Source of the DNA: Delphinus delphis
Lineage: Eukaryota; Chordata; Mammalia; Artiodactyla; Delphinidae
DNA: 64,000 bases
NCBI RefSeq assembly: GCF_949987515.2
Contig: NC_082697.1
Coordinates: 27,163,730-27,227,729, forward strand
Reading direction: 5' to 3'
Shown: positions 33,706 through 44,866 of the stretch, piece by piece
Layout of the letters: each line of letters opens with the position of its first letter
Position numbering within the stretch: position 1 is the first letter of the stretch
The notes under the pieces: model-generated
What the model was told of the DNA's origin: nothing
The model's input: only the letters and a program-made list of their open reading frames with translations
Database searches by the model: none
Program-made: the position numbers and the translations under genes

Positions 33706-34034
33706 TCCCCTTGTGGTGGGGACATTCTGTGCCAGAGGGATAGGGCAGAAGTCAGGGATCACGTGCACTTCCACGGGCCTGGCCACTGCACTGGCTAGGG
33801 TCGGGGTCTTCCCAAAGCTGGCCAAAACACAGAGTGAGTGCAAAGAGGGCCCGGGTCATGAAGGAGAGGGGGGAAGCATGCTGGTGTCCATCAAGTTGAG
33901 TCCATGTGCTAGACGCTGGGCTGGGACCTTGCCCCAACGGAGCTCACAGATTTGGGGGAGACACATCCTACAAAAATAACTCAAGTTCCTGGTGGCAGTG
34001 TGGCCAGTGCTCCAACAGAGGCATAGCTGTTACG

Positions 34035-34880
34035 TTTATAACTAGTGACATCTGGGGCTTTTGCCTGCTGAGTGGCCATTTCTTTTGTAAAACCACCCCT
34101 CCCCCACTCTCTGTTCTTGTAGCTCAGGCCAGGCAAACCCCACACCCACTTCAGAGATGAGCACAGAACTAGGCCTGGCTTTGTGCCTCTAGCCATAGGC
34201 GTTGGCACAAGGTTGGGCATGTGACCCAAGGTAGGCCAGTGGGGGTCTTCTCTTGGACTTTTGCTGGAACTGCTAGGGGAAGGGGCCGCTCCAAAGGGGT
34301 TTCTAAAAGGATGAGTCATGATCTAGAGTTGCTGGCAGCATCTTTGCCACCAAAAGAGGAGAGACTCTCTGAGAATGAAGAGAATGAAGCTGACATCCAG
34401 GAAAACAGGCATGAGAGATGGAGAAAGTTCTAATTATATCATAACATCACTTGGATTCAGCCATGAAATCAGTGCCCTGAACTCAGTTCTGGAAACCAAT
34501 AACTCACTTTTTTTTTTCCCATTAGCTACTTTTTTTAAAAAAATAAATTTATTTATTTATTTTTGGCTGTGTTGGGTCTTCGTTTCTGTGTGAGGGCTTT
34601 CTCCAGTTGCGGAGAGCGGGGGCCGCTCTTCATCGCAGTGAGCGGGCCTCTCACTGTCACGGCCTCTCCCATCGCGGAGCACAGGCTCCAGACGCGCAGG
34701 CTCAGTAGTTGTGGCTCATGGGCTTAGTTGCTCCGTGGCATGTGGGATCTTCCCAGACCAGGGCTCGAACCCGTGTCCCCTGCATTGGCAGGCGGATTCT
34801 CAACCACTGCGCCACCAGGGAAGCCCTCCATTAGCTACTTTGAGCTGGATTTCTGTCACTTACAACCGAAAGAGACCTGG
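34035..34880 (+). repeat. Ancient LTR remnant split by a SINE
   Basis: 'tgtgacccaaggtaggccag' and 'gatgagtcatgatctagagt' lead to 'gctactttgagctggatttc' after the SINE, then 'tgtcacttacaaccgaaag', a common ending of old LTR or MaLR elements. Class is tentative. Confidence 0.5.
34534..34827 (-). mobile_element. Long CHR-type SINE
   Basis: Reversed head 'gccaccagggaagccc', B box 'ggctcgaacccg', T/A tail. CCATTAGCTACTTT is duplicated (34519-34532 and 34828-34841). Confidence 0.94.
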
Positions 34881-34959
34881 CCAATTCCAGGCAGAAACAC
34901 AGTGTCATGGGAAAGTTGGAAAGGGAGAGTGGTTGGGGTGATGAAGACTTGTCCGGGAA

Positions 34960-35330
34960 TCCTTTCTTGTGGAGGTGGGATTGAGCAGGGTTTTGATAAA
35001 TGAAGAGGATTTTGATGCATAAATAAGAAGCGATCTTTCCAGTGAGGGGAGCAGCTCAGGCAGTGGGACAGTGCCCGGAATGGCACCGTCAATGTAGCTG
35101 GAGAGAGGAGGGGGCTAGAGAAGTGGTGGGCAAGGGGCTGGCAAGGAGGGATATGCCCGAATTGTACAGAAATTCAGTCTATTCCTTTGCCTGTGTCCTC
35201 CTTCTGTGGAAGAGTGCCCTTTATCAGTGAATTTACCCAAAACCATTTAGTGAGCACCTACTACGTGCCAGGTGAGGTAGCAGTGGGAAACACAGGCAAA
35301 GTCTATGCCCTCCTGTAGCTTCCGTTCTAG
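34960..35330 (-). repeat. L2 LINE fragments, antisense
   Basis: 'gtgcccggaatggcaccg' context and, after 35240, 'gagcacctactacgtgccag' with 'cagtgggaaacacaggcaaa' are reversed L2 pieces. Confidence 0.65.
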
Positions 35331-35575
35331 TCAAAAACTCTCTGCAGAGTCTTTCCTGACCATCCCCACCCCAAGGTGCCTTAGCTGCCTCCTCTTCTGT
35401 GTTCCCTCAGCCCCCTGCCTCTTCTACCATCAGAGCCCGGAGCACGCTGTCACACATGACTCCTTGGTTTGGTTTGATTTTTTACACGTCTCTCCCTCTC
35501 CTCACCTCCCTGAACCCCCCAGTTCTCTGCTCATAATATGTTCTCAATAAATATTTGTTGAATTAATGAATAAGT
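35331..35575 (+). repeat. L2 LINE 3' end, sense
   Basis: 'tctttcctgaccatccccac' to 'aataaatatttgttgaatta' is the L2 3' end. It abuts an L2 in the opposite direction. Confidence 0.85.
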
Positions 35576-35589
35576 TTGGAATGCGTCTT

Positions 35590-35810
35590 TCAGAAACAAT
35601 AGCTAACCTGGGTTAAGGACTTGCTATGCGCCAAGCTAAATACTTCAGAGTCTGGATCTAATTTATTTTTCACAATCCTAGGGGGAAGCCACTATAATTA
35701 TCCCCATTTTAGAGATGAGAAAACCAAGACTTGGTGAGACTAAGCAATTTTCCCACAGCCCTGTAACTTAGAAGCAGTGAAGCTGGCAGTGGAGAGTGCC
35801 CAGTTCAAAG
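35590..35810 (-). repeat. MIR SINE, antisense
   Basis: 'cattttagagatgagaaaac' and 'gcaattttcccacagccctg' are reversed MIR. Confidence 0.75.
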
Positions 35811-35869
35811 GCATGGGCACATCACACAGCCAGCAGGAGGTGTCTTGGCATTATTGTGACCATGTTGGG

Positions 35870-36000
35870 GTTTCCAGGGGTCTCTGAACTTCATATGAAG
35901 CTCAGTTGTCCATGAGCTGTTTTTAGAGAGCAGGTTCATTGCTTTCATCAGCATCTCAGAGGGGTTCTTGATAACCCCTACATTCAAGGAGCCCTTCTGC
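35870..36000 (+). repeat. hAT-like fragment
   Basis: 'tccaggggtctctgaacttc' and 'atcagcatctcagaggggtt' resemble old hAT elements. Confidence 0.45.
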
Positions 36001-36067
36001 ATACAAGAGAAAGGTGGAGAATTTTTGAACATTGGACTGATGAGGTCCAAGTCATGCTTTGGAAAGA

Positions 36068-36350
36068 TCACTTTGGCAATTCATCGCAGCATTATTCACA
36101 AGAGAAAACATTGGAAACACCCTTAATGTCCACCCAAGAATGGACACATTAATTATATTATGGTAATCCTTCCATAGAAGGGAATACCATGCAGCTGTAA
36201 AGATTAATTGAGGAATCTCTTTATGCACCAATATGGAATGATTCCAATACAAATTTTCAAGTAAGTGAAGCAAAGTGCAGACCACGGTGTATAATAAGCT
36301 TCTATTTTTAAAAAGGGAGTTAGCGGGTAAGATAACAGATCTAGATATGC
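36068..36350 (+). repeat. Old L1 ORF2/3' fragment
   Basis: 'attcatcgcagcattattca' and 'gggaataccatgcagctgta' are the end of L1 ORF2, here broken. Confidence 0.8.
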
Positions 36351-36359
36351 TTCTCTGTG

Positions 36360-37520
36360 CATAGAATATCTTTGGCAATATTCACAAGAATATAGCCAAT
36401 GGAAACCCTACCTCACATGATTTTTATGAAGATTAAACGAATTAATATTAGATAATTGCTTAGAAGAGTGGCACTAGTAAGCACTAGAGGAGATTTTGTT
36501 GAATAAAATAAAAGAGGGATTGCCTCAGCGGACAGACAGGAGGTGATGGAGGCCGGGGGAGAGGCTCACTTTCACCCGATGTTCTTAGGTAACTTTTGAA
36601 TTTGGTACCATGGGCAAATATTATTGATATATTTTTTAAAAGTTAAAATTAAATGTATCTAGATAGATAAAAGATAATCTGAGGGAATCAGAGACTGGAA
36701 GGAGGTCCCACCCAGAATCCCCGGGAATGAGCTGGAATTGGTCAAAGGCTGCATTGTGTGGTGTGAAAATCAGGACGTGAGGAAAAAGGGGAGTGGGGGG
36801 GGACACCAGAACACCCACGCCCCAGGGCCCACTATAAAAAGCACATTTAAAAACACCAGACTGGAAACGGTTTTTTTTTATTATTATTATTTTTTTTTTA
36901 AATAGCAAAAGCTCGTCCCCCCAGGAGGCGTGTTGCAGCTGTGGCCGTGGCAGTTCCCAGGTGATGTCAGTCCTGGCCCCATGCCAGCCCCGGCCCCTTG
37001 GAGACGGTCTTGGTGGGTTCAGCTTGACTGTTTTTCCTTCCTGAGACTTGAGGACACCTTCCTGTCTCAAAGAAAGCAGCCTTTCCAGGGCTTTCTGAGA
37101 GCCAGGGGCGGGGGAGGTGGTGGGCCTGGGCCGAGAGGAGAGGGGGAGGCGGGGGAAGATGGGGGAGGGGTGGGCAGGAGGGGGAGGCAGCGTCGAGGAG
37201 AAGAGTGAGGGTCGGGCGAGCTGCACACAGGCCCAGATCCGGGTGACTTCTTAACCACCCCACAGGGGACAGGAGCGGGTGTGCTCCTTGGGAATCCGAG
37301 GCCCGCCTCCCTGACCCCTTCCTCGCCCTGTCCTGGCTGCTGCCTGGGGGGACGCGCTGGGATGGGGTGGGGTTGGGGGTAAGAGACGTTCCCACGGCGT
37401 TCCCAGCTGGTCAGCGCCTTCTCTCTTCCCTAAGCTCTAAGCCCGTCCCTCTCTCCTTTATGGCTAAAGGCCCGTTGCCAGTATCTTCTGAGCTTCCAGG
37501 CGTGGGTTTCTACAGATGGG
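36360..37520. other. No gene seen; purine-rich GC block at 36900-37260
   Basis: The minus-strand frame of 196 codons (36636-37226) and overlapping frames lack any domain I know and sit in G/A-rich sequence with poor CpG content. No splice-bounded exon is evident. Confidence 0.4.
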
Positions 37521-37524
37521 ATGA

Positions 37525-37655
37525 ATTGCAGAGCCGGGTTCGAGGTCTAACTGCACTCATAGCTGTGTGACCTCAGGCCAGCCACTGCTCCTTTTTGAGC
37601 CCCACCTATGAAATGGGTAAAGCCCACCTTGCAGGGTGGATACGAGACCGCATGA
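37525..37655 (+). repeat. MIR SINE
   Basis: 'tgtgtgacctcaggccagcc' and 'cctatgaaatgggtaaagcc' match MIR. Confidence 0.65.
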
Positions 37656-37661
37656 TGTGAT

Positions 37662-37771
37662 GCAGGTTCATGGACCCAAACCCAGATGCTGAATCCCCCT
37701 GTGCGGGCTGGGGTGAAGACACAGGCTGGTGGGATGACCTTTTCTGTCTTGTTCCGGAAGCCCAGCCTCTT
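37662..37771 (+). repeat. Dispersed direct duplication, copy A
   Basis: It shares 'tggacccaaacccaga', 'gacacaggctgg', 'ttttctgtcttgttc' and 'ggaagccca' in the same order with copy B at 39115-39232. It is not a transposon family that I recognise. Confidence 0.75.
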
Positions 37772-37964
37772 GGCCCTTCAGCATGTACCTGCTGAGCACC
37801 CACTGTTTGCTGGCACTGCGGGAGGCCCTGGGATGCTGCCGCGTGGTGGCAGCCAGAGGTGTCGTGAGCAGGGGTTCTGACCCGGCTCAGTGGCCTGGGG
37901 AGAGTTGCCTCCCGCCTCAGAACCTCGACACTGAGCACATGGGCAACGGAGGAGGGAGGTTAAG

Positions 37965-38100
37965 GGGGCGGCTTTCGACTCTGCATGCCTGGGTCCAAAT
38001 CCTGACCTGTCATCCAGTGGCTGTGTGCCCTTGGGGAGCCATGAGGATGCTAACAGCCCCTGCCTCACGGGCTTGGGAGGAGTAGGTGAGTCATGGGGCT
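37965..38100 (+). repeat. MIR SINE
   Basis: 'gggtccaaatcctgacctgt' and 'gtggctgtgtgcccttgggg' match MIR. Confidence 0.6.
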
Positions 38101-38309
38101 CACACCACGCCTGGCACAGATGCGGTGCTCTGGGAGCCTCCACCATTATTTTCTCCTCTGTCCGCAGAGGCTCGCCGTGCTTTGACTTCTTCTCAGAGCA
38201 GCTCTGGGCACTCAGAGGAGACGTGTCAGGGATTATCAGGTTACGTTCAGGGGAGATCCAGGGACTCCCAGGTGCCCCATCACTCATCTCATGCAGGGGT
38301 GGCCTGGAC

Positions 38310-38585
38310 AACTTTGCAGAACCTTTCACACTCGGCAAAACCTTTTCTTGTCTCAGAGCCATCATCCTTACGTTTCCTCTACTCTCTCCCACTCACACAT
38401 CCCCACGTACCTTGGAAGCACCCGTCATACTTTTACTATTTGCTCAGAGCCAGTTGTTCTGATAGACCTCAGCCTCCGTGAGAGCAGGCATGACATCTGT
38501 CTTATTCTCTGGCCATCCCTAGAGCCTTGCGTGGTCCACAGAGCAGTTCAATACACGTTTGTTGACTGACTGCCTGACAGGCTGA
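38310..38585 (+). repeat. L2 LINE 3' end, sense
   Basis: 'gtgagagcaggcatgacatc' and 'ttcaatacacgtttgttgac' are the L2 3' end. The frame of 204 codons on the opposite strand (37778-38392) is not supported as a gene. Confidence 0.75.
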
Positions 38586-38644
38586 GCCAGCCACCTTAAG
38601 TAGGTCTATGATGTTAAACTCTATCCTGTGCCTCCTGCTGAGGT

Positions 38645-38850
38645 TTACCTCCTTGCTGTGGCTCAGGCCTTGGGATCTGGAGCCAGACCCTCTGGGTTTG
38701 AATCACCTCTATGCCATTGCTGAGCTGGGTGACCTTGGGCCTTATTTTCTAGTCTATGAAATGGTGATGACAACAGTACCAACTTACACGGGTTGTTGCA
38801 AGATTAAGTGAGGCCATTCTTGTGAGTCACCCAGAGCGGTGCCTCTGACT
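38645..38850 (+). repeat. MIR SINE
   Basis: 'gatctggagccagaccctct' through 'gggttgttgcaagattaagt' is near-full MIR. A second MIR core lies at 38930-39010. Confidence 0.8.
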
Positions 38851-39114
38851 CGCGTGCTTATTGCTGCTCGGCGTGGGGACGAGGGGGTGTGGTGTCACCA
38901 AGCAGTGAAAACGGTGACTGGTTCTGGCCCGTCTCTGACTTGCTATGTGATATTGGGGATGCACCTTGCCTTCTCTGGGCCTCGGTGTCTCCATTGGTAA
39001 CCTGAGGGGTTCTAAGGAGATGAACGCCAGGCCCTTCCATTTAAACCCTCCAAAACCCTGTGTTTGAGCCTCTCCAGTTCTGGAAGTGCTGGCAAAGCTG
39101 CAAGCCCGTGGGAG

Positions 39115-39232
39115 ATGCAGGTTCCTGGACCCAAACCCAGACTCTGATTCCCCCAGTGCAGGCTGGGCCCTGAGCAGAGGTGAAGACCCAGGCTGGGGGA
39201 ATGACTTTTCTGTCTTGTTCTGGAAGCCCAGG
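39115..39232 (+). repeat. Dispersed direct duplication, copy B
   Basis: It matches copy A at 37662 with an extra short insertion (about 'ccctgagcagag'). Confidence 0.75.
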
Positions 39233-39274
39233 TTCAGTCAGGCCCTTACAGGACTGGGTACATACCTGGTGAGG

Positions 39275-39495
39275 GGATGTTGGCCAGTGGTTGAAAACTC
39301 AGTGGGGCTCTGCAGCCAGAACACCTGGTTCAAATCCACTTGCTTACCAGGGGCCAGGTGAACGTGGGCATGTTCTCTGTGCCTCAGTTTCCTTATCTAT
39401 AAAATGGAGCAATAACTTGTTGAGTAGGCTACACTAATTAACTTATGTAAAGTGTGCAGACCAAGGCCGGACACCTTGTAGGCCCTCAAAAAAGT
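39275..39495 (+). repeat. MIR SINE
   Basis: 'tgcctcagtttccttatcta' and 'taaaatggagcaataactt' are the core. A reversed MIR fragment is at 39620-39700. From 39700 to 40125 no gene or repeat is seen. Confidence 0.8.
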
Positions 39496-40129
39496 CAGGC
39501 ACTTTTCCAAGCCTAGAGGATCTGGGCATCAGAAAACACCAACTCCTGAATTTTACCAGTCTTCCCTCCCATAAGGCCAGTCTGTCCCAGTTTACAAAGC
39601 CCTTCTGGTCTACTGTGTGCAGGCTGTGCTAAAATGAGGAAAACCAAGGCCCAGAGAGGGGCAGACACCCACCCTTGGTCACACAGGAGCAGTGACCAAG
39701 TTAGACCAGGCCAGGTCTCCTGCCTTCCAGCCAGTTCACCCTCAGCACCTCCCCAGTTTCCAGGCCCTGCTGGCCTACCCTCTGACCCCGGCCCCCTGGG
39801 AGCCTGATCCCAGGCCCATGGGGTCTACAAGTCTGGTCTGGATTAGACACGCTGAGAGGCAAATGCTGGCCCCCCCAGCAGGCCGCCTGGCGGGACCCGT
39901 GCTCACAGCTGCTGAGGCTCACAGGGACATAAATCATGGTGGCAGGAGGCTCTGGGGCTGGGACCACCTTAGCCTTCTGAAGGGCACAGGGGCCTGAGAG
40001 TCATGGGAAGGGATGCCTGGGTCCACTGGGGGTGTTCTCCATCCTCTGTTGGGGCAGCTGAAACAGGGCAGGTCAGAGGGGGCCAGGAGACCATTTGGCA
40101 GGCCTCACATCTTAGGGCCAAGATCTTGA

Positions 40130-40640
40130 CTTTGTTCTAACTATTCACTCTGCAATCATCTACAAACATGCAGATAAGTGACAAAAAGTAGTACAGAGAA
40201 CTCACATATACCCTTTACCTGGATCCACCAAGTTTTAACAGTTTGGGACATTTGCTTTATCCTTCTCTCGCTCGCACAGATTATTTTTTTCTGAACCATT
40301 TGAGTATGTCATCTACATCATGTTCCTCTACCCCTTAATACTTCAGGGTGTGTTTCTGAAGCACAAGGATATCCTCTTACATAACCATACTGTTAGTAAA
40401 TTCAGTGAATGTAACATTGATATAATAGTTTAATCTGTTGTCCTTAATCCAATTTTATCAACTGTCCAGTCATGTCCTCTATAGCATCACCCCACTGCAG
40501 GACAGGATCCAGCCCAGGGGCATGTTGCATTTTGCTGTCCACGTCTAGGCTTTTCATATCAAGTCCAGATGAAGTAAAATACACAATAGCAGGAGATGCA
40601 GACAGGGTTGAACAAAGATGTTCAACCGTACATGTGTGTC
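40130..40640 (-). repeat. Old L1 fragment, antisense
   Basis: 'agtacagagaactcacatat' and 'acccttta' with 'caactgtccagtcatgtcct' resemble reversed old L1. The CHR SINE at 40653 follows. Confidence 0.5.
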
Positions 40641-40652
40641 CCGTGGACTGAT

Positions 40653-40865
40653 TTTTTTTTTTTTTTTTTTTTTGCGATACGCAGGCCTCTCACTGTTGTG
40701 GCCTCTCCCGTTGAGGAGCACAGGCTCCGGACGTGCAGGCTCAGCGGCCATGGCTCACGGGCCCAGCTGCTCCTCGGCATGTGGGATCTTCCCGGACCGG
40801 GGCACGAACCCGTGTCCCCTGCATCGGCAGGCAGACTCTCAACCACCGCGCCACCAGGGAAACCC
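40653..40865 (-). mobile_element. CHR-type SINE
   Basis: T tail, reversed B box 'gggcacgaacccg', head 'gccaccagggaaaccc'. GGACTGAT flanks both ends (40645-40652 and 40866-40873). Confidence 0.93.
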
Positions 40866-41079
40866 GGACTGATGTTTTTGTAAATCCTCTAATGTTCTCA
40901 CGATAATGCATCATACTTGTGATTGTATATGGTTGCTTAAGAGTTAACTTGCTAAATATGTTAGAGGTTTTGGAATTCTATTCTGTGGGGTTTTAATTTT
41001 TTTAATCTAAGAGGAGCCTCATAAAATGGAAGTGGCCTGGGCCAATGGGAGGAACTTAATGTGGTGGAGGAGCCTTGGG

Positions 41080-41365
41080 CTGCAGGGAGGTACCTTGCAT
41101 TCTCAGCCCAGCTCAGCTCCAAATGTTGTGCAAATCTGGCTCATCGCTGTCCCTCTCTGGGCTTCAGTTTCTCCATTGCCATGGGCGACTTCTGAGTCCT
41201 TCCACTTGCAGCTGTGGAATTAGAGAAGAGAGTCCTGAGTGGTAGGCAGGAAGACCTGGGTTCCCGGTGGCCCAGCAGAGTCAGGGACTCACTGGGGGAC
41301 CTCGGGCAGGTTGCTTCGTCTGTACTGGCTCAGCTTCTCATTGTGAAATGATGGACTCCGAGATA
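41080..41365 (+). repeat. Two MIR fragments
   Basis: 'gggcttcagtttctccattg' (first) and 'tgaaatgatggactccgaga' (second) in MIR context. Confidence 0.55.
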
Positions 41366-41734
41366 CTTCTTGTGTTGATGCTCCTTGTGTCTAATAAGGT
41401 TTGGGTGGAGGGTGCAACCTGATATTTAGGCCTCCTGTTCAGGGTCCAAGGTGGCCTGGTTGAAGTTGCTCATTCCACTGCCTCAGCCCTGGGTTTCTTC
41501 TCCCTGAGCTCCTTTAAATCCTCTGGCCCCGAGTCGGCCCTCGCTCAGGCAGCCTGGAGAAGCCTGGCTGGGTTGGCCCATCCTGAAGGTGGAAAGCTTG
41601 TGTGTTGGGGACAGTGATGTTAGGCAAATGGCCCCCAGAGGTACTGGTCCACAGCTGTGCCTCTCCCAAGTCATGTGTGTTGGGCTGGCCTTGTAGCTCA
41701 CATGGGCCCCGAGACATTAACTGTCCATTACCCA

Positions 41735-42590
41735 GGAACGAGGCCCCAGGAAGACAGCAAGCAGCAAAACGTGCAGAACGGAGCACTACGCAGCTGCGAA
41801 AAAGCATGAAGCAGCTCTTTAAACACTGAAGGTGTGTTGTTAAGTAAAAAAAAGAATCCAAGTGCAGAACAGTGTGTAAAATGCTACCTCTCGTGCAAAA
41901 ACAAGGTATATGTGATTTGCCTGTATCTGCAAACACTGTCTCTGAAGGAACTCTGAGACTCTGGTTACCAGAATTGCCTCTGAGAACTGGAATTGAGTGG
42001 TTGGAAGGAAACTCATTGCCAGTTTATTCTTTTGTGTCTTCTGAACTGTGAATACTGTGTGTTGTCTATTTCAAGGGGAATACAGCTGAAGGAACCTAGT
42101 ATGAGTAGGTGTGCAAGAGGGGCTCCTGGGTTGCTGCTAATCGCATTTCTTCATCTGCACACTGGGTGCGCAGGTGTGCTCAGTCTGTGAAAGTAACTTA
42201 ATGGCATGTGCACTGTCCTGCAGGTATATTATACTTTGATAAAAAGTGCTAACTCAGTATGCTGCAAATGATTGTTTAAGTGTATGTGTTTTACAAAAAC
42301 TCTTCAGGATTACGACAATGTTAACTGTAGTTGTCTTTGGGATGGGTGATATTTCTAGGGTCTTGCAGTATTTCAATTTTTTTTTTACAATGAAAACATA
42401 AGCAGAGAAATCTATAAATACTTTTTCAGAACCAGTAATCAGTATAGAGCATTTCTGGAAGGACACACAGGAAACAGCAGAAGTGCCTTTGGGGAGGAGC
42501 CTGAGGGAGGTACATACTTTTCACTGCATACTATTGGATACAACTTACATTATTTACCCAGTGCATAGTCTATTAAAAACGACTTAAGGC
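41735..42590 (+). repeat. Old L1 3' region
   Basis: 'gcactacgcagctgcgaaaa' is a relic of the ORF2 end. 'gtgcagaacagtgtgtaaaa' and 'tctggttaccagaattgcct' continue the 3' UTR. Part of the later segment is uncertain. Confidence 0.65.
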
Positions 42591-42609
42591 AAAACAAATA
42601 ATTATTTTT

Positions 42610-42735
42610 CTGTCCCAGCTGTTCTTGCTGATTAGGGATTAGCCCAGGGAGGGCCAGAGGGGTCAAGCAACTTCTCCGGGGTCATCCAGCTAATCTGGTG
42701 GCAGAAGTGGGCCTCCAGCCCAAAGCACCCAAGTG
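42610..42735 (-). repeat. MIR SINE, antisense
   Basis: 'ggggtcaagcaacttctccg' and 'gggtcatccagctaatctgg' are reversed MIR. From 42740 to 43345 no gene is seen. Confidence 0.6.
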
Positions 42736-43366
42736 TCTGCTCTGTCCCCACTTCCAGGTTTCCTGCCATTGACAAGGTCACAGTCCTTTTCCCGTGGCTT
42801 TGCCAGGGGCCGCCTGGCCCTGGAGCTGGGTAGGTGCAGGGGGTACACTGTGCTTTCCTAATTAGCTCCCGAAGGGGGATTGTTTGTTGATCTGCAAAAT
42901 GGGCAGCCCCACTTCAGGCTCTGTCCGAGGGTCAAATACAGGGGGTGACAGAGCAGAGTGGATACAGGCATGGAATGTAGAGCCAGGCTTCAGCTGGTAA
43001 ACACTAAATAAGTGTCTGTTAAAAAAACAGATTAAAAAATAGGCATATGAACGTACCTGGAGGAAAGGGTGGCTGCCTGGCTCTGCCGCCTCTCCTGGCC
43101 CCTCTCCCTGTCTCCCCTGCCTCCAGCCTCTACAGCTTCCCCAATCCTGGCCCCACAGGGACAGATCTGTGAGATGGGGAAACACCGGCCCCCACCTCCC
43201 AGGGCTTCTGGGAGAATATTCAGGGTCACAGGAGCTGGCACCCAATCTGGGGCATCTCCAGGGCAAGGGAAGGAGCTCACTTTGGGCTTTATAGGTGGAC
43301 AGACCTCACATTGTCACCCTGCCATGTGCCAGCCACGTGCCTTTGGATGTCATTGTTTCTTTAAAT

Positions 43367-43670
43367 TTTTTTTATTTATTTTTGGCTGCGTTGGGTCTTC
43401 ATTGCTACGCTAGCTGCGGCGAGCAGGGGCTACTCTTTGTTGCGGTGCGCGGGCTTCTCATTGTGGTGGCTTCTCTTGTTGTGGAGCACCGGCTCTGGGC
43501 GCACAGGCTTCAGTAGTTGTGGCTCTCGGGCTCTAGAGTGCAGGCTCAGTACTTGTGGTGCATGGGCTTAGTTGCTCTGCAGCGTGTGGGATCTTCCTGG
43601 ACCAGGGCTTGAACCCGTGTCCCCTGCATTGGGAGGCGGATTCTTAACCACTGTGCCACCAGGGAAGCCC
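43367..43670 (-). mobile_element. Long CHR-type SINE
   Basis: Reversed head 'gccaccagggaagccc'. A perfect 19-bp duplication, TGTCATTGTTTCTTTAAAT, flanks it (43348-43366 and 43671-43689). Confidence 0.95.
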
Positions 43671-43774
43671 TGTCATTGTTTCTTTAAATCTTCTCAGCTC
43701 CAACATGGGCAAAAGTATCCCGTCAGCACACACGCATTTGCACATGTGAAAAACCACGTGCCTACCTGGCCCTG

Positions 43775-44188
43775 TTTGTGAAGACGTGGATAAGGGATGG
43801 GTTAAAGTATGGTATGTTCACAAAATGGAATAAACAGCTACTGAAGGAATGAAGATACCCTTTACCTTTATGTACTGACTTGGGATAACACCCAAGCTAG
43901 ATTAAGGAAAAAAAAAATTCACGGAGCAGAAAGTGGGTACACTATGCTACTGTTTGTGTAAAGAGTGGAAGAAAACATATATGTATATTTCTGTATTTGC
44001 TTGGTTATTCACAAGGAATAGGGATGTCACAAAAAAACTAGTGGCTGAGCCTGCCTGCGGCGGGAGAACTGTGGCCGGAGGACAAGAGGGAGGGAGACTT
44101 TTCACCACATACCCTCTTGTACCTTTTGAATTTTGAACCATGTGGATGAATATATTCCTTATTCAAAAATAAATAAAATTAAGATTTT
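43775..44188 (+). repeat. Old L1 3' end, just downstream of TCF15
   Basis: 'cacaaaatggaataaacagc' and 'gtaccttttgaattttgaac' ending 'caaaaataaataaaatt' is the L1M 3' end. It lies about 250 bp beyond the TCF15 poly(A) signal. Confidence 0.8.
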
Positions 44189-44424
44189 TCTTTTTTTTTA
44201 CCAACCACACCAGACACCCAACAGTTGTTCAGGAAGACAGTGAGGAAAGATTGGTTATCTCGACTTCTAGAGAGGGGGGGTCCCCTGTCTTCCCCCAGCT
44301 CCACCCCCTCCAGGGCACAGGGTGGCACCTGTGACACCTGTGTCTCTTCCAAGGTCCAGGAGAGGGGCCACCTCTGACCTCTGATGTCCCCAGGCCCCTC
44401 CCTTCTTCAGCTGGGAACATTTTT

Positions 44425-44791
44425 TACTTAAAAATACCTTTTATTTTAAACCCATCAATTCTCTCTCTCTCATACACACACCCACACTCATGCACAGACA
44501 CACACACGTCCTCTGTCAACAACAGTCTTTGTTTTTCCAAAAGTTCTGCCTTGTCTCTGACCAGCCAGGGCTCGGGCCGGCTGCATGGGTCCTCACGGCT
44601 CTCCAGGGTGGGGTGGAGATGTCCCAGGGGGCCTGCTCATAGGGTCATGGGCCCAGGCCATTGTCCTCTGGTCCCTACACAAAGAAGGGACCTGGGTTCA
44701 GCTCCTGGGGTCTTCCCCTGTTCGCCCAGTGGTTGGCCTCTGGCCTCCTTCTCAGGGTCCTGCTTGGAACAAATGACATATGGGTCCAGGC
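44425..44791 (-). other. TCF15: TCF15 3' UTR
   Basis: The UTR runs from the stop at 44792 to just beyond the AATAAA at 44445-44440. It contains a GT/GA-rich simple stretch (plus-strand CT and CA repeats, 44461-44510). An old L1 tail begins immediately beyond (below 44190). The exact cleavage site is inferred. Confidence 0.7.
44440..44445 (-). terminator. TCF15: Poly(A) signal AATAAA of TCF15
   Basis: The plus strand reads TTTATT, so the minus strand reads AATAAA, about 350 bp after the stop codon. I see no canonical signal between the stop and this point. Confidence 0.7.
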
Positions 44792-44866
44792 TCATCTCCG
44801 AGGCACTCGAACTGGGGCCACCCCCCTCACCTTCAAGCAGCTGCCCCCCAGGTCGCGACGGCTACC
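44792..44866 (-). CDS. TCF15: TCF15 coding exon 2 (residues 174-197 and stop)
   Basis: The segment is 24 codons plus TGA, too short for an ORF finder. It reads [20 protein letters not shown] then VPRR, which matches the known TCF15 C-terminus (from memory, human has LRGPRR at the end). The acceptor is CTCTTCCTGCAG with a pyrimidine run just before it, and a branch-point-like CTAAT lies at 44893-44889, about 24 nt upstream of the exon. Phase 0 agrees with exon 1. Confidence 0.93.
   Translation of the reverse strand, partial: GSRRDLGGSCLKVRGVAPVRVPRR

Noticed and set aside
36636..37226. 196-codon minus-strand frame and overlapping frames in GC-rich sequence
   Set aside because: Low-complexity Pro/Ser composition, no conserved motif and no promoter or splice context.
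37778..38392. 204-codon minus-strand frame
   Set aside because: It overlaps MIR and L2 fragments and frames on the other strand, with no recognisable domain.
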